Source: Balanoglossus misakiensis
Taxonomy: Eukaryota > Hemichordata
NCBI GenBank assembly: GCA_040954595.2
Contig: CM082580.2
Location: 10,416,001 to 10,480,000, forward strand
Direction of reading: 5' to 3'
DNA: 64,000 bases
Under the pieces are notes generated by a model. It ran no database searches. It saw only the letters and a program-made list of their open reading frames with translations, and was not told the origin of the DNA. The position numbers and the translations under genes were made by a program. This document shows positions 52,501 through 63,935 of this stretch, in pieces. How positions within the stretch are numbered: position 1 is the first letter of the stretch; each line of letters opens with the position of its first letter.

Positions 52501-52680
52501 TTGTAATCCTGATTCGTATGAAACACGGCGAAGACGCCCTTGTGTTCACACCGCTGACGGATCGCAAATCTTCAGTCACCATGATGCAAGACACGGCATA
52601 AATATAACATAAGACATCTTACCAACACCACAGAATATAACGAAGTCCAGGAAAACGTTGAAGACCCGAATGTCCGCCAT
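49578..52680 (-). CDS. Phospholipid phosphatase, copy B (6 exons, active-type)
   Basis: Exons on the minus strand: 52680-52623, 51253-51096, 50863-50574, 50436-50379, 50085-49909, 49718-49578. The product is 293 aa with the same intron phases as copy A. It keeps the full PAP2 active site: K131-X6-R138P139 (KRMVGGLRP), PSGH at 173-176 (ESFPSGHASS), and SR-X5-H-X3-D at 221-232 (SRVYDFYHHLGD, nucleophile H228). A sequon N153-S-S sits in the same outer loop as the one in copy A. The C-terminal tail carries RRRSSGG and VEMSNYVVRN. The expected role is cell-surface hydrolysis of lipid phosphates. The N-terminus MADIRVFNVFLDFVIF leads straight into TM1. It is the middle gene of the tandem set. Which vertebrate paralogue it is closest to cannot be told here. 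Confidence 0.9.
52415..52490 (-). other. Possible alternative or relic first exon of PLPP copy B
   Basis: Within intron 1 of copy B the minus strand is open from 52490 and reads LKAGRLFLTVAGMSIIFYIL before a GTATGT donor at phase 1, the same phase as the true exon 1. The peptide is a plausible TM1. The in-frame ATG at 52445 would give a 10-residue start joined in frame to exon 2. It could be an alternative first exon, the remains of a lost fourth copy, or chance. Confidence 0.3.
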
Positions 52681-55034
52681 GATTCCAGACGCTTCAAACT
52701 CGGAACGTCAGCGCGCCAGCAAATTCACACGCTTATTGACGACGACGCTGTCAATAACTGCATGCATGCACAAGAAGTCCTATGATTAATTTTGCATTAC
52801 AATGCTGGGAGGATAATAGGCTCAAAACACGACGGCATAGACGACTGGAGAGGGTATACAGTGAGAGTTATAGATTATCCGAGAGACTGCGCCGAACAGA
52901 TTGGAAAGCCCCGAGCGGTTGAGAGAGTATAGATCGGATAAGGAAAAAAGAAAAATAAACTTCCTTGCAGAGGAACTGCGCAAGTAGTAGACAACACACA
53001 CACAATGAATAGACTGTTAGCGTGTTTGGTTATAAATTTTTACTTGAATAACAATGTGAAGAATGACATGAAATTTGACCCGTAGATGACACCTCAGATT
53101 AATCAGGAAGAAAACAATGCTTTCATAATTTCAAGGTACAGCGACCAGTCAAGAGATGTCAAGATTTTGACATGAGAGTGCCACCACAAAAAGATCTAAC
53201 GAAAACAAAAATATTGGCTATTTTGGATGAAAAGGACAGTGACTGAACACGATTTGTCTTCTGTGCGTAGATTGAGACCTTTGGTTCTGTTTACAAAATG
53301 TTTAAAATGCATGTAACCGCGGTTATAACGAGATAAGTTCGTTGTCATTGTTTATTTTAATCGGCAGTAATTTACCGATTTTTCATCTTTCGAGGCGGGT
53401 TGATTCATCTTCTATCTGAGCAGAATGCGCGAGCAGATTTCGGCGAATCAATACACAAAATCAGACATTCAGATTTCAATAGAGCAACTTCATCTTTATT
53501 GATTGGCCGTATGTTACATTTTACATTCACATCGACAAAATACCATTCCGAAGGACACCAAATCATTACAAAGGGTTCAGCGAACGTCTTGACAAATTCT
53601 ATACACACAATATATTATCGACAGTTTTAAATCGCAAACTCCTTGAAAACTACTAGTAAATCTTTAAGATTGGTAAGCTCCTGGATAAGAAATGTCAAAG
53701 CTCAAGGATGCCGAGCTGACCTCATTTGTATTGACAAATCATAAAACAAGAAAACACAGACAGAATCAAGTACTTTTTATGACTTTGTTTACTGCCCACT
53801 TTTCTACCTGTGGTAGTACGGTAGTACGTACAGGTATGCAAGGCTAAGGCCTGCTGTTTATGGTCGTGTATGGCCAATCGTCATGGTCCTAATACATACA
53901 CTCACAGAGGGTAAATACAGTTTGTGAAAGCACCCCCCTCTCCGACATCTCAGTTCTTACCAACTAGCCGCGAAACATGATCCTAATACTAGGACGTGAA
54001 AGACGTACGTTGACTGTAATTTTCAAAGAGGTACATTGTACTAGGAGACAAACGTTTGGTTGGAAATCAGTTTTACAAGATAACAAGTTCTTTGACCTAT
54101 GGCAAGATTTTATTGTCCCTCCCAACCAAACTGTGGTAAATGATTCCAGGGTACAAGACTCTAAACGTACCGTAGATTGCACGTGAAAACGTCTTTAATT
54201 TACTATTATTATTTTTCCAACAAATCTTAATCATTGGCAAGGTAAACGTGGGTCTCTTCCTGTACCTGCGGTTTAATTGATATCATCTATTCAAGAGGAT
54301 ACAAACGGGGTCATGCCTAGTGCAATAAGTTTGCTGTGCCGGGTATTATGTCCCACTCCATTGACGTTTCAGTTTGTGTTACAAGCTTGGCGACCTTTGA
54401 GTTCACCTTTCGTTTCATCGTCCTTGCGACAGTCTCTTTGTGTACGTGCCTAAACCGTCCGAGGCACACGGTTTACTTCTCCGCGGACACAAAACTGGTG
54501 TTCAAAATGGACTCAGTCAACAAATAAACTTTGCTCCATGTTCGAACCGGAGCAAAGCGTTACCATAGACCTTGGAGATCCGGGAACCTCGGTTTCGAAC
54601 TTAATGAATTTTAATCATTTGTGATCATATCATCCACCACAGACAATTAATCGTGCAGATCATACTTCCTTTTAGAGCGTGGCTTTTAAACAAGCATGAA
54701 TATGAGACATTGGAAGTCGAAAGAAGGAAGGAAGAGAAGAAGGAAGGAAAGGAAAAAGTTTCATTTCGACTTTCGAATCGTATGCAACACTGAGCATGCG
54801 CTTTAGCAGCAGAAGATGACATTTTATACCATTATGACACTATGTTCGGCATCGTGTTGTAACCAAGTCCAGGAAATCGGCTCTGTACATTCCCATCCAG
54901 ATCATAAAGCTAAAAGTTACTTAGGTTTGAGATCTCAACGGAATGTTTAATATCCAGACAAATTGAAGGATTGGAAACTCCGGTAACTCGTGTACACAAT
55001 ACAAGTTTGCATACAAGGTTCTTTGACGTATATT
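52681..55034. other. Intergenic between PLPP copies B and C
   Basis: About 2.4 kb without a supported exon. It holds a purine-rich GAAG tract near 54.72 kb and a 9-bp perfect stem with 11-nt loop at 54529-54557. The frames here are short and lack splice context. Confidence 0.5.
54719..54760. repeat. Purine-rich GAAG tract
   Basis: Imperfect GAAG/GGAA units over about 40 nt. Confidence 0.8.
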
Positions 55035-55056
55035 TATTTGTCCATGACTTTATTCA
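55035..55056 (-). terminator. Two polyadenylation signals of PLPP copy C
   Basis: AATAAA words on the minus strand at 55035-55040 and 55051-55056, about 490 bp past the stop codon. They suggest a longer 3' UTR than copy A has. Confidence 0.35.
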
Positions 55057-55540
55057 CAATAAAATGTAGAAAAACGATCACAATATATAAAATGTTCAAT
55101 AGTAGACTAAAAATGAAAGGGCCGTATGATTATGCTGCAAGTCCGTGTCTGTAGATGTCCTGGTATTTTGCATCTTTCCCGGGATTTTCTTCCTTCAGAC
55201 ATGCTTTATTTTACACTCAAAAGAAGCTGCGATATTTAGTCATTTCAGCACTCTCTTGCGAGTTGTTACTCCACGTCCCAGACTACAATTAATGTCGCCG
55301 TGCGGCGGTCAGAATTCCCCCGTTACGGTAATCAGTCATTTGATATGCAAACCTTGAATGGTAAAGGATTTGCATTAGCTGGGGATGAACAATATAGCGA
55401 CGCATTAATTATGTAAGTGAATCCATGCTACAATAATGAGTTGCCCTGAATCATGGTGTGTCAGATAGACTGACACGATGACGAACTTGAAGGCGTTATA
55501 AAGGCCCGTGACTTGCATGGTAGGTCAACTGCTTTAAGCT

Positions 55541-58500
55541 TTACAATTTCTGTTCAACGAAAGAGTTCTGGGCTGTCTTGTTCGACACGACGTACGTCTG
55601 CATCTCGATCTCATCTTCTTTGGCGCGACGTCTTCGACGACTTGATCCGAACAAACTCGACATGTAGTAAATCTAGACGAAAACGTTAGGCAAGAGAAAA
55701 TATTATAATATTAATATATATGATATGACAAACGAACAAATGAAATTCCTGTCCCGCGCTTCTCCTAATAAGAATAGTTCGACACAAAATGAACTTGAAT
55801 GAAAGACAGGTTGTCGTCAACATACCACAACATAGGCAGCGCCCATTCCGAGAAGGGCGCCCGCTATGACATCGCTTAGAAAGCTGTAGTTGTCATAGAC
55901 TTCAATCAAACCCACGAAGGCAGCAAGGGCGACGAGAACCACTTGAACGAGTCCCTTGGTTAGGGCGGTGCCCCTCCACACCGAGAAACGCGCTTCAATG
56001 TACATCTGAAAGAAGAACAGTCGACTGCAGCCAGTTAGTGTACTGATGTCTTTGAGTTCATTATCAGATCACAGAAGAATGGAGGTAAATTGTGAATCAT
56101 AAGTGTACACTTGGAGATGATATTATTAATATCTTACCAACATGAAGACAAATGAATAGAATGCTGTCGACGTGTCTTCTGATGGAAATGATAATCTGTT
56201 CAGAAAGAAAAAAAAGTTTTTAATCGGCCCGGGTACCGTAGCTGGACGATCAATGGACGATTAAAATGACCTGACAAATTATTGTACAATCAATCTATAA
56301 TGACACTACGTGATATATCTATTCCAGGTTGAATTCTATAGGAGTCGGAGTAACATATGGAGTAAATTGTTTACTTTCCACGGCTATCAGTTATGCGATT
56401 TACGTTTAGAGTATAGAAATTGTTCATGTATACGATAAAGGGTGGAGCGGTGTGCCCAATAATCTGTGTAAAGCCAGATTGTTGGCCGAACAGAAAATTT
56501 ATAGTCCGGATATATGAATACAATGAACACAAAAGCTGACATTTGCGGGTGTACGTGCTAGATGCTCATGATCAACGAGAACTGACTCACTTGGCATCGC
56601 GGATCAGATCACTGTCCCCCGTGCACACGCTCTCGTAAAGCCAGCCCTGCGAGCACACGTACTGCGTGGGGTCCGGCTGGCAGGTGTCCCAGAAGACGGG
56701 CCGGAGCCGGCCGACCAGCGTCCGCACGAAGATGACGGCGATCAGCGTCATGTTCAGGCCGAAGACGTAGTAGCCGATGATCTTGTACATGTTGACGGGG
56801 ATCAGGTGACAGTAGCAGAAACAGGGGCGACACTCTGGGGTGTCGCGGTCGCGGGTTCGTGTGTAGCAGCAGTAGAAGATAATTTCACCGACGATTGGCT
56901 GAAATGCAGAAATGATGGGGGTTAATTCAATTTAAAGGACAAGCTGAGAAAAATGAAGGGCGATAAGAAAGTCTAGAGTACCACAAAGAGGAAATGGAGA
57001 AGACAAGTTCTGATAAAAGTCAAAAACTTTTTAGTACCACTTATTTAAACAAGATGCCAAAGAGTATGCGTTATGTTTCATTTCCCTTTTTTACGTAGAC
57101 TTGCTCCAAGTCTAAGGGCATCATTATTTTATAATAAATACATTTTAAAAAACTTATTCCGAATTTCTCTATGTACCGTGTGTGGAGTAGACGTCAGCGT
57201 GTATGGGCGCGTATGTATGTATAGGGATTCGACGCTACCTGAAACCACAAGCTCAGTCGCAAATTCGAAACTCGCCTCACTACCAAAAACACGCCAAAGG
57301 CAAGCATGCACGCAAAAAATATTGAAATTATTTATTAAGACAAAAAAACACCGAAAACACAAAAAGTATTGAGATTTAAAAATCACCAAGCGACTAGTGG
57401 CTAGTCTATTTTTTACGTTGATCGACAGTGGTTTGTTTCACGAAGCGAATTAGGTCACGATATTTTACCCACCGCCTTCATTTTTTTATTCACCAAAATG
57501 CTAAATACCTCAGTCGATACCGAGTAAAATAATTGTACATACACCACTGAACAAGCCAAACAAAACAAGAATTTTCGTTCGCATTGAACTTCGAAAGACA
57601 CGTTTATATTCACAAACTCTGAATGAATATGGCCCATGGCAGTTCGAATGGAAATCATTTATGTTTTTGTGTCCGCCTTGGTCGAGATACGACAGGTTGG
57701 TCTCCTTACGTAATGAGTGAATAACTTTCTCCAAACAATAGCTTTTGCGATTTTTACATTTTTTGCTTGACCGTATAGTAATGTCAGATATTTCGATTTC
57801 GACTCGCCAGCAATTAAGATATCGTATAAATTACCATAAAAACTGGGAAGACAGTGACATATGTCTTATTTATCTTATGTTACCTTGCGTGTATGACTAA
57901 CCAACACGTGCGGCTATTGTAACACGGTTGGTGAAATAAAAATTGAATCTGTGGAATTGGCACAGTTCCATATTTCGCGTGAACACACTACACACAGTGA
58001 TTTGTTGGACTGCTGGAGAAAATGACCCCTGTGCAATTTTGTGCAGAGGGGTGAAGAGGGGTGAAGAACCGGGCCATCCACAAGATGGCCGCGCAGTTCC
58101 CCAAGTGACGCCACGGTGCTACCCCAGGAGTTTGTCATGCACTGACGTGAGCGGGTACACAACACACGGCAAATACTCACAATTAAGAGCAAGCCGTACT
58201 TCACGTAGAACAGAAGCTTGAAGCCCAACAGCTCCGGGATGAACGGCGCCTCCCGCGGATACAGGATGTCCAAGTTGTCGCACCGGAACGCCGCGGTTCG
58301 CACCGGCATGATCAGCTCCATGTAGTCGTGGACCTCCCATGGCCAGAAGAACGGTATCAGCACCACAGCCTCTGTTCAAGCGAGAATGTCACAGAACATT
58401 TAATCTAATATACAGGCAAAGCATAAATAATTGCGGGCATTATAACGGCACAGCCTTCGGATATAAATACACAGAATTATCCTTCGTGATCATGAGATAT

Positions 58501-60155
58501 TATCATGCATGAGCATTTCGATGATTATGTAACGAATTTATAACCTATTCACCATACCGATTTGGTATGACAGAACAATTTTAAATCCAAGTTAATCCTT
58601 TTTTCAACCTTCAACATTAATTGCTGTGTTAATTAGATGGTCGACAGTTAGTTAGTATACTGTTTCGTGTATCGATATTGTAATAAAGGCAAATATTTGA
58701 AATCTAATGAACACTCGGTCAATAAGTCCAGATTTTAGAAATTGGGTTCAGGATGAGGTGTGCGTCCTTTCACGTATAAAAAGCGGACAATAAGCTTGTC
58801 GGAATGTACAGGAATCTATGACCGGGACTGTGTCTGTGCCCAAGAAAACAAACTTTGCGCATTCCATTAGAGAGGCGGGTCACTGTTTTGACGCGGGTCT
58901 GGGTCGTGGTAGCTAGAGCATGACTACGGGGCGAAAGTTGTTGACATTTCATTATGAACGTTCAGGTGATCGCAGACCGTGAAATGTACACCGCCCACCT
59001 GTTAGCGTCACGCACTGCCTTGAACCTCTCCTGACTTCCATTGTACAAGTTCCCTCAAATCTCTTCGCATTTTGGGTAAATGAGTTCTGTTCAAATCACT
59101 CGAGTTTGCGATGGTGAGCCGACGGACGTGGAACTATTTCAGTCGTCGAGATAAGTTGTTCCTGGAGGCGCTTGGTGTTTTGACTAGTGCGTCAGCCAAG
59201 TGAAACGGGTGCGAAATGTACGTGGAATGCAATGTAACGTACATGAAAACCAAAGCTCTATAATACAACTGTACCTTGAACGTGTGGCCGGAAATATAAA
59301 AGTCTTTGACATGAAACCGCCCACTGCTGCGCGAAAATGCCAACACGGAATAACAGAAAGGTACCGATCGACAACCTATAAAATGTAGACATGCAGCGCA
59401 ATTCGCAGTCTCACACTATAGGGGGGCTGGTATTTTCTGTCAAACAAGTCCATTGTATGGGTGCGCCTCGAAGGACCTTACACTTCCTTTCAACAGTAGC
59501 CACTCAAACAAATAATTTCCACCCGAACAACAAAGACTGCGCTGGGCCATTCATTCACTCTTGATGCCAAAAGAATGCCGGTCAACTTAACTAAATACGT
59601 GGTTGTAAAGACGGACGTGCGAACTGGACACGGAAGTTTTGGTGTTGCGCAGATTTCCATGGTTGTCGGTTGTTGCCTGTTTTGCGATGTTCGATCGAAA
59701 TCTCAAAAGTTGGCATTCTCATATATTCAGTAGTTCAGTATATCGATGACGTGTGTTGAATTGGCTTGATTATATCATGGTTGATAGCCAGTGCATCCGT
59801 GATTAAATGCGTAACGTGGTATAAAGCCCTCCATCGTTACAAGGCAAATGCGGAAACCCCAAAAACTACGCGTACAGCACGTCGATTGGCCTTTTCCCCC
59901 TCAGGAGAGACCCCCACCTTTCAGGTCAGAATGGGTTATGAGCTCCCCGTTTAAACACGGCGAACCACTGCACACTCAAACGTCCTGAGCTTTGTCGAAG
60001 CGCCCATCCCATAGAAAATTATGACGTGATGCAACAACCGACATGAAAAAAAAATACGTGGTAGTGTTGGGGTGTTTTAAAATAGAAACATACGTACGGA
60101 CGATCAGAAATATGACCAGGTCCAATATGAAGTGACAGCAGTGTATCTCGGACAT
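55541..60155 (-). CDS. PLPP copy C, predicted catalytically dead (6 exons)
   Basis: Exons on the minus strand: 60155-60098, 58371-58181, 56898-56591, 56195-56138, 56005-55826, 55672-55541. The product is 308 aa and has the same intron phases as copies A and B. The fold and six membrane segments are kept, but each catalytic motif is changed. Motif 1 is R142-X6-R149P150 (RTLVGRLRP; K to R). Motif 2 is PSED at 190-193 in place of PSGH. Motif 3 reads IEVYDNYSFLSD at 239-250, so SR became IE and the nucleophile His became S246. The outer-loop glycosylation sequon is also gone (YVCSQG), and exon 2 is about 30 nt longer. The frame, all splice sites, loop cysteines and tail (EIEMQTYVVSNK, like EMSNYVV in copy B) remain, which argues for a working protein with a non-catalytic role. 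A decaying gene is the alternative. Confidence 0.88.
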
Positions 60156-60998
60156 CTTGAGTGGCTCCCTCTGTAGTCTGAGAGTTGCTTCCCCTCCAAG
60201 GCTTGGGTTTTTAGGGCCACTTGTTAAACCCTTGGGCGTCGGAACAGCACCCGGCTACAGAGAATATAGTCACACTGACATAACACCGTTCTCTGGTCCC
60301 ACACTGATGGGGCGTGCATGCGCACTCAGGTATACATTTCTGGGCGACTTTTAAAATATGCACGGGCTATTTTTGGCCACCCAATACACTATCGCTTCGC
60401 GGGACCTGCCATAACCCGCACATACGTTTCAGCTGTTACACACTCGCCGTTCGGACTGCTGTCTGGGTGTATCTGACAACAAGGAAAAGTCCAGGCTTTG
60501 GCATTTAATACTTTCATAATCGGTGTTTATCTTTTTTAAATGAAAATAAGTGAGATTGTTGGTCAGGTGACCCAGTCCAGATTGTTCCTGACATAACGCC
60601 CTCCCCTGCTCATTAGGTTGTGGTAACAAATTGTCATTATATGATGACATTTTGTCTTTTTCTTCAACTTGTGCACACGCTGTATGACGTGTGTTCACTA
60701 AGATGTGGGAGTTGTCGCAAGCCATGTACCACCAGTATAAGACTGATTTGTTCAAGAATGTTTTGCATGGTCAAAGGCGCTCGGTACTTTTAGTGACCTC
60801 TATGGGGATTATGCTGTCAATCGACATGCCATGAATCGAGCAAATGTTAGCCGTTAGGGTATCAGGATTTGGTTAAGCTGCTTAGTTGATGACACAATAC
60901 ACACCACAGACATCGTAAATAACTGTGAACACAGTAATATATTCTGAGTAGAGAAAGTGTCGGCGGCGGAGGAGAAGACTTTGACTACTGTTTCCAGT
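60156..60998. other. Intergenic, PLPP copy C promoter side
   Basis: Upstream of copy C. No exon is supported on either strand. The 108-codon antisense frame at 60429-60755 has no family features. Confidence 0.45.
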
Positions 60999-61255
60999 TC
61001 GAGAAAGAATTCCATCCTGTGCATGCGACTATAGGGCTGCGTTACAAAGTGGGCAAGGAACCGACCAAACTTGTGACGGAGAACAAAACTGATACAAAAA
61101 TCATCACAACATCTCCGTCTGATGACCATGAGTATGACACCGAAAGCAGTGATGACCTCTTTATTTCAAACTTTTATAGGATTAGGGACAGGATACGAGG
61201 AAGATGCATGTTTGAAAAGCTGTGTAGTAGGCCTAACCGCTGGCCATTCCAATAA
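60999..61255 (+). other. Orphan coding-like segment
   Basis: After a plausible acceptor (TTTGACTACTGTTTCCAG) an open frame runs FEKEFHPVHATIGLRYKV, then a hydrophilic part, then SDDHEYDTESSDDLF, with a stop at 61253-61255. The acidic Ser/Asp stretch recalls the linker exon at 63.8 kb (DESDTSSYNLSTDSDDL). No good donor is seen. It could be a 5' exon of the glycosyltransferase gene, a last exon of something else, or a relic. I do not recognise it. Confidence 0.22.
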
Positions 61256-62069
61256 GTAATCAACACCAATTGCGACACACAGAAAAAAATTCACCTAAAT
61301 CAACTGACCTACAAATGTAGATTTTATAAACATTTTCTAATTAATTCTTTTAAGGCGAAATATGCCTCGTGAAACTACTAGTATACCGGAGTCTATGGTG
61401 GGTTCGATCATAGGTACAACACTCAGTCTGACTACAGAGGGCGCAATGCATGTGACCTCACTCGACCTCACCCACGCTCACCTCACCTCAGTTGACTACG
61501 AATAAAATGGCGAGACGTGTGGAGGTCCACATAGACGTCTGGACGATTTCGGAACAGTAAATCCGGTATGATACATTTTTTCAACATCCTGATGCTGTAA
61601 GAATAGTCTAAATAGTTATAAGATAATCTTAACATGTATGATAAACATGGGGTTGTCGTCGGTTGAGAAGTTTTCTTCTCAAGGAAGTTTAGTAAGCGAC
61701 GATCTGACTATTGAACTTTGTTTTACATTTGATATGCATCTGGGCTGGGTCGATAGTCAAACGACCTTGCTTAGTGTGTCGTTGCTGGATATACCTGTCT
61801 TCGTGGGCATCGACCCCTGGCTTATATAAAGCTGGTTTCTTTTACTGGGGCGAGGGAAAACCTGTAGTGATACAGCTGGTACATGTACTTCCTGGTATGG
61901 GGGGGGGGGGGGAGTGACACCGTCGTCAACCATGAATTTATATACATGTTTGTACATGTACATAGTACAGATGTGTATCTGGCAGCTGACAGAAACAACC
62001 AGCTGTGAACAAGAAATCACAGTTAAAATACTGAAAAAAAATCTATGTTTCAAAATTTCTCTCTTTCAG
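61256..62069. other. Upstream region of the glycosyltransferase-like gene
   Basis: Holds direct repeats of GACCTCAC/CACCTCAC type near 61.45-61.49 kb, a poly-G run at 61.90 kb and the TTTCTCTCTTTCAG acceptor at 62069. The first exon or exons and the promoter of the gene at 62.08 kb probably lie here or further left. Confidence 0.4.
61899..61913. repeat. Poly-G tract
   Basis: A run of about 14 G ahead of the glycosyltransferase-like gene. Confidence 0.9.
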
Positions 62070-62079
62070 AAATCTGAAA

Positions 62080-63935
62080 ATGTGTACACTATTTGTGGCC
62101 GAGGAGTGGGACCAGGCCAAGGACCCCGTGTGTGGCATAAACCACCAGCTAGCAGGTAGCGTAGACACCAATGATCCAACCATTGGCAAGGTTCACTGCA
62201 TGGTGTTGCGGGCCAACGCCAGGCAGCTGGAGAATGCCAAGTCCATGCAGGTGGAACTGATCCTCCCCAGTGCAGATCATGCAGACACGGAAGACGGGAC
62301 CAACGGGAACCAGCCGAGACCCGAGTGGTTTCTTCGTCCGGAGAGGTATTTCCGAGCCCTTTCCGCGGTGCCCGATGTGAAAATCCTGGTCGGGCACTTC
62401 CCGGTCTCGTGCAAAGCCGTCTCTGCCCTGAGAGAGAAACTGTACCCCGGGGCAAAGGTTGTGCTCGTGAATCACGGAGTTTCGTGGATGGCCGCAGAGC
62501 ACCTGAAATGCGCGGAGCAGGCGTCCACGGTCTTCTCCGTGGGCCCCAAGGTGTTCGGACACTATGCAAGCGTCTATCAAAACGTCAAACGCAAGGTTAA
62601 GCACCAGCTCTTTCTTCCCAGACCGGGGGAGGCGTTTTTCAAGTGCAAGGTGGACGTCGGCGAACCCCAACTGACAAAGGAGCAGATTCAGGCAGTTACG
62701 GGCAACGCAGCACCCCCTGGCCAGTACGGCGAAATGATCACCGCGGCCGTCGCTGAAGCTCTCTCCAGGCACGCCGAGACGGGAGACACCTTCCCGATCT
62801 GGCACGTGCGAAACGCGAACCCCGAGAACTACCGCGACGTGAAGGATGCCCTCACGCGGCACCAGTACGTCTGCTCTCCGTATGGCTGTCAAGAAGTGGG
62901 CGAAAACCTACTGCAGAGTTTCATCTGCATCGTCCCGCCGGACGAACCGCTCGGAATGCAGGGTCTGGAATCCATCGCGGTGGGATTGCCGGTACTGATC
63001 CCGAAAGGAAGTCATCTGGAGGCGTTCTTCAGGAAAAAGTTCGACGAACATGTGGACTATTTCCTGTACGACCCTGCCAACCGAGACTCCTTGATACAGC
63101 AGCTAACCAAGATTCTAAAAGATCCCGTCGTCGCCACTGCAAGAGCAAAGGCTCTCAAAGAGAGTTACGAGAAAGACATGCACATAACTGGGACACATGT
63201 TAGGATCAATGCAGAGATCGAATACAAAGATTTGTCCAGAACAGGTAAACATTTTGCCATTCTTCAAAAATAAATTCAAAGTTGAGTGCACTTATATATG
63301 ACCAATATAATTGTATGTGTATTTGCAGCATTTCCACATTTTTAGGGTAAACAATGAATGTGTATGTACTGTGATACATACATGCGCATGTAATAAATGC
63401 TCTCCATTTTTAGTCAGAATACGTAAATTGCGTTAAAAGTAAATTAAGAGTACAGTGATGGTACTTTGACTTCCTGTATTTGATCAGTAAATGATTAAAC
63501 GACATCCAGCTTCATATCTTTCATGTACACTTGTAACATCCTATTTTTCAGTGCCTATTCCTCGTCCTCCATGCAAGCGTGCAGCTGCTGCTTCCAGACC
63601 CAGTGGTTCGGCAGGCACTGGTGGTGGCCAAAACCAAGACAAAGCATTAGTTAATGTAAAGGCCTCAGGTGAGTCACAGCAGCTAATAACAGCTACTCAT
63701 ATAGACAGGTAAAGCCTGACAATAGATACATGTACTGTATGTACTTTCTACGCCATTCAATGCACACTAGTTAACCATGGCCACATTACACGCACAAATT
63801 AATTTTTTTTTTTACTGATATCAGGCGCAGCCTTGACAGACGAATCTGATACGTCTTCATACAATCTGTCTACTGACTCCGATGATCTGGTGGATTCTGG
63901 TGCTCCAAGTGCAAAGAGACTGAAGCAGTCAACGT
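62080..63935 (+). CDS. GT4-like glycosyltransferase-domain protein, 5' part (runs off window)
   Basis: Visible coding exons: 62080-63244, 63552-63668 and 63825-63935, all ending in phase 1. The gene continues past the right end. The long first exon (about 388 codons) has a GT-B layout. An N-terminal Rossmann-like half starts CTLFVAEEWDQAKDPVCGIN and contains VGHFP (about 104-108) and VNHG (about 130-133). The C-terminal half has PPDEPLGMQGLESIAVGLPV, with E289 and E297 forming the EX7E motif of GT4 enzymes. The next exons encode a Pro/Ala/Gly linker and an acidic Ser/Asp segment with a basic AKRLKQ patch. An acceptor at 62069 shows at least one more 5' exon. The frame is open up to it (NLKM), so the ATG at 62080 is likely but not certain. 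Similar domains occur in large animal proteins beside signalling or repeat domains. That is recollection, and the substrate is unknown. Confidence 0.7.

Noticed and set aside
52064-52594. 176-codon minus-strand frame in PLPP copy B intron 1
   Set aside because: No domain, no matching donor or acceptor, and composition like random intron. The more plausible small exon in this area uses a different frame.
62149-62892. 247-codon antisense frame inside the glycosyltransferase-like exon
   Set aside because: Mirror of the coding strand, with no recognisable motif. The plus strand carries the EX7E and GT-B features.
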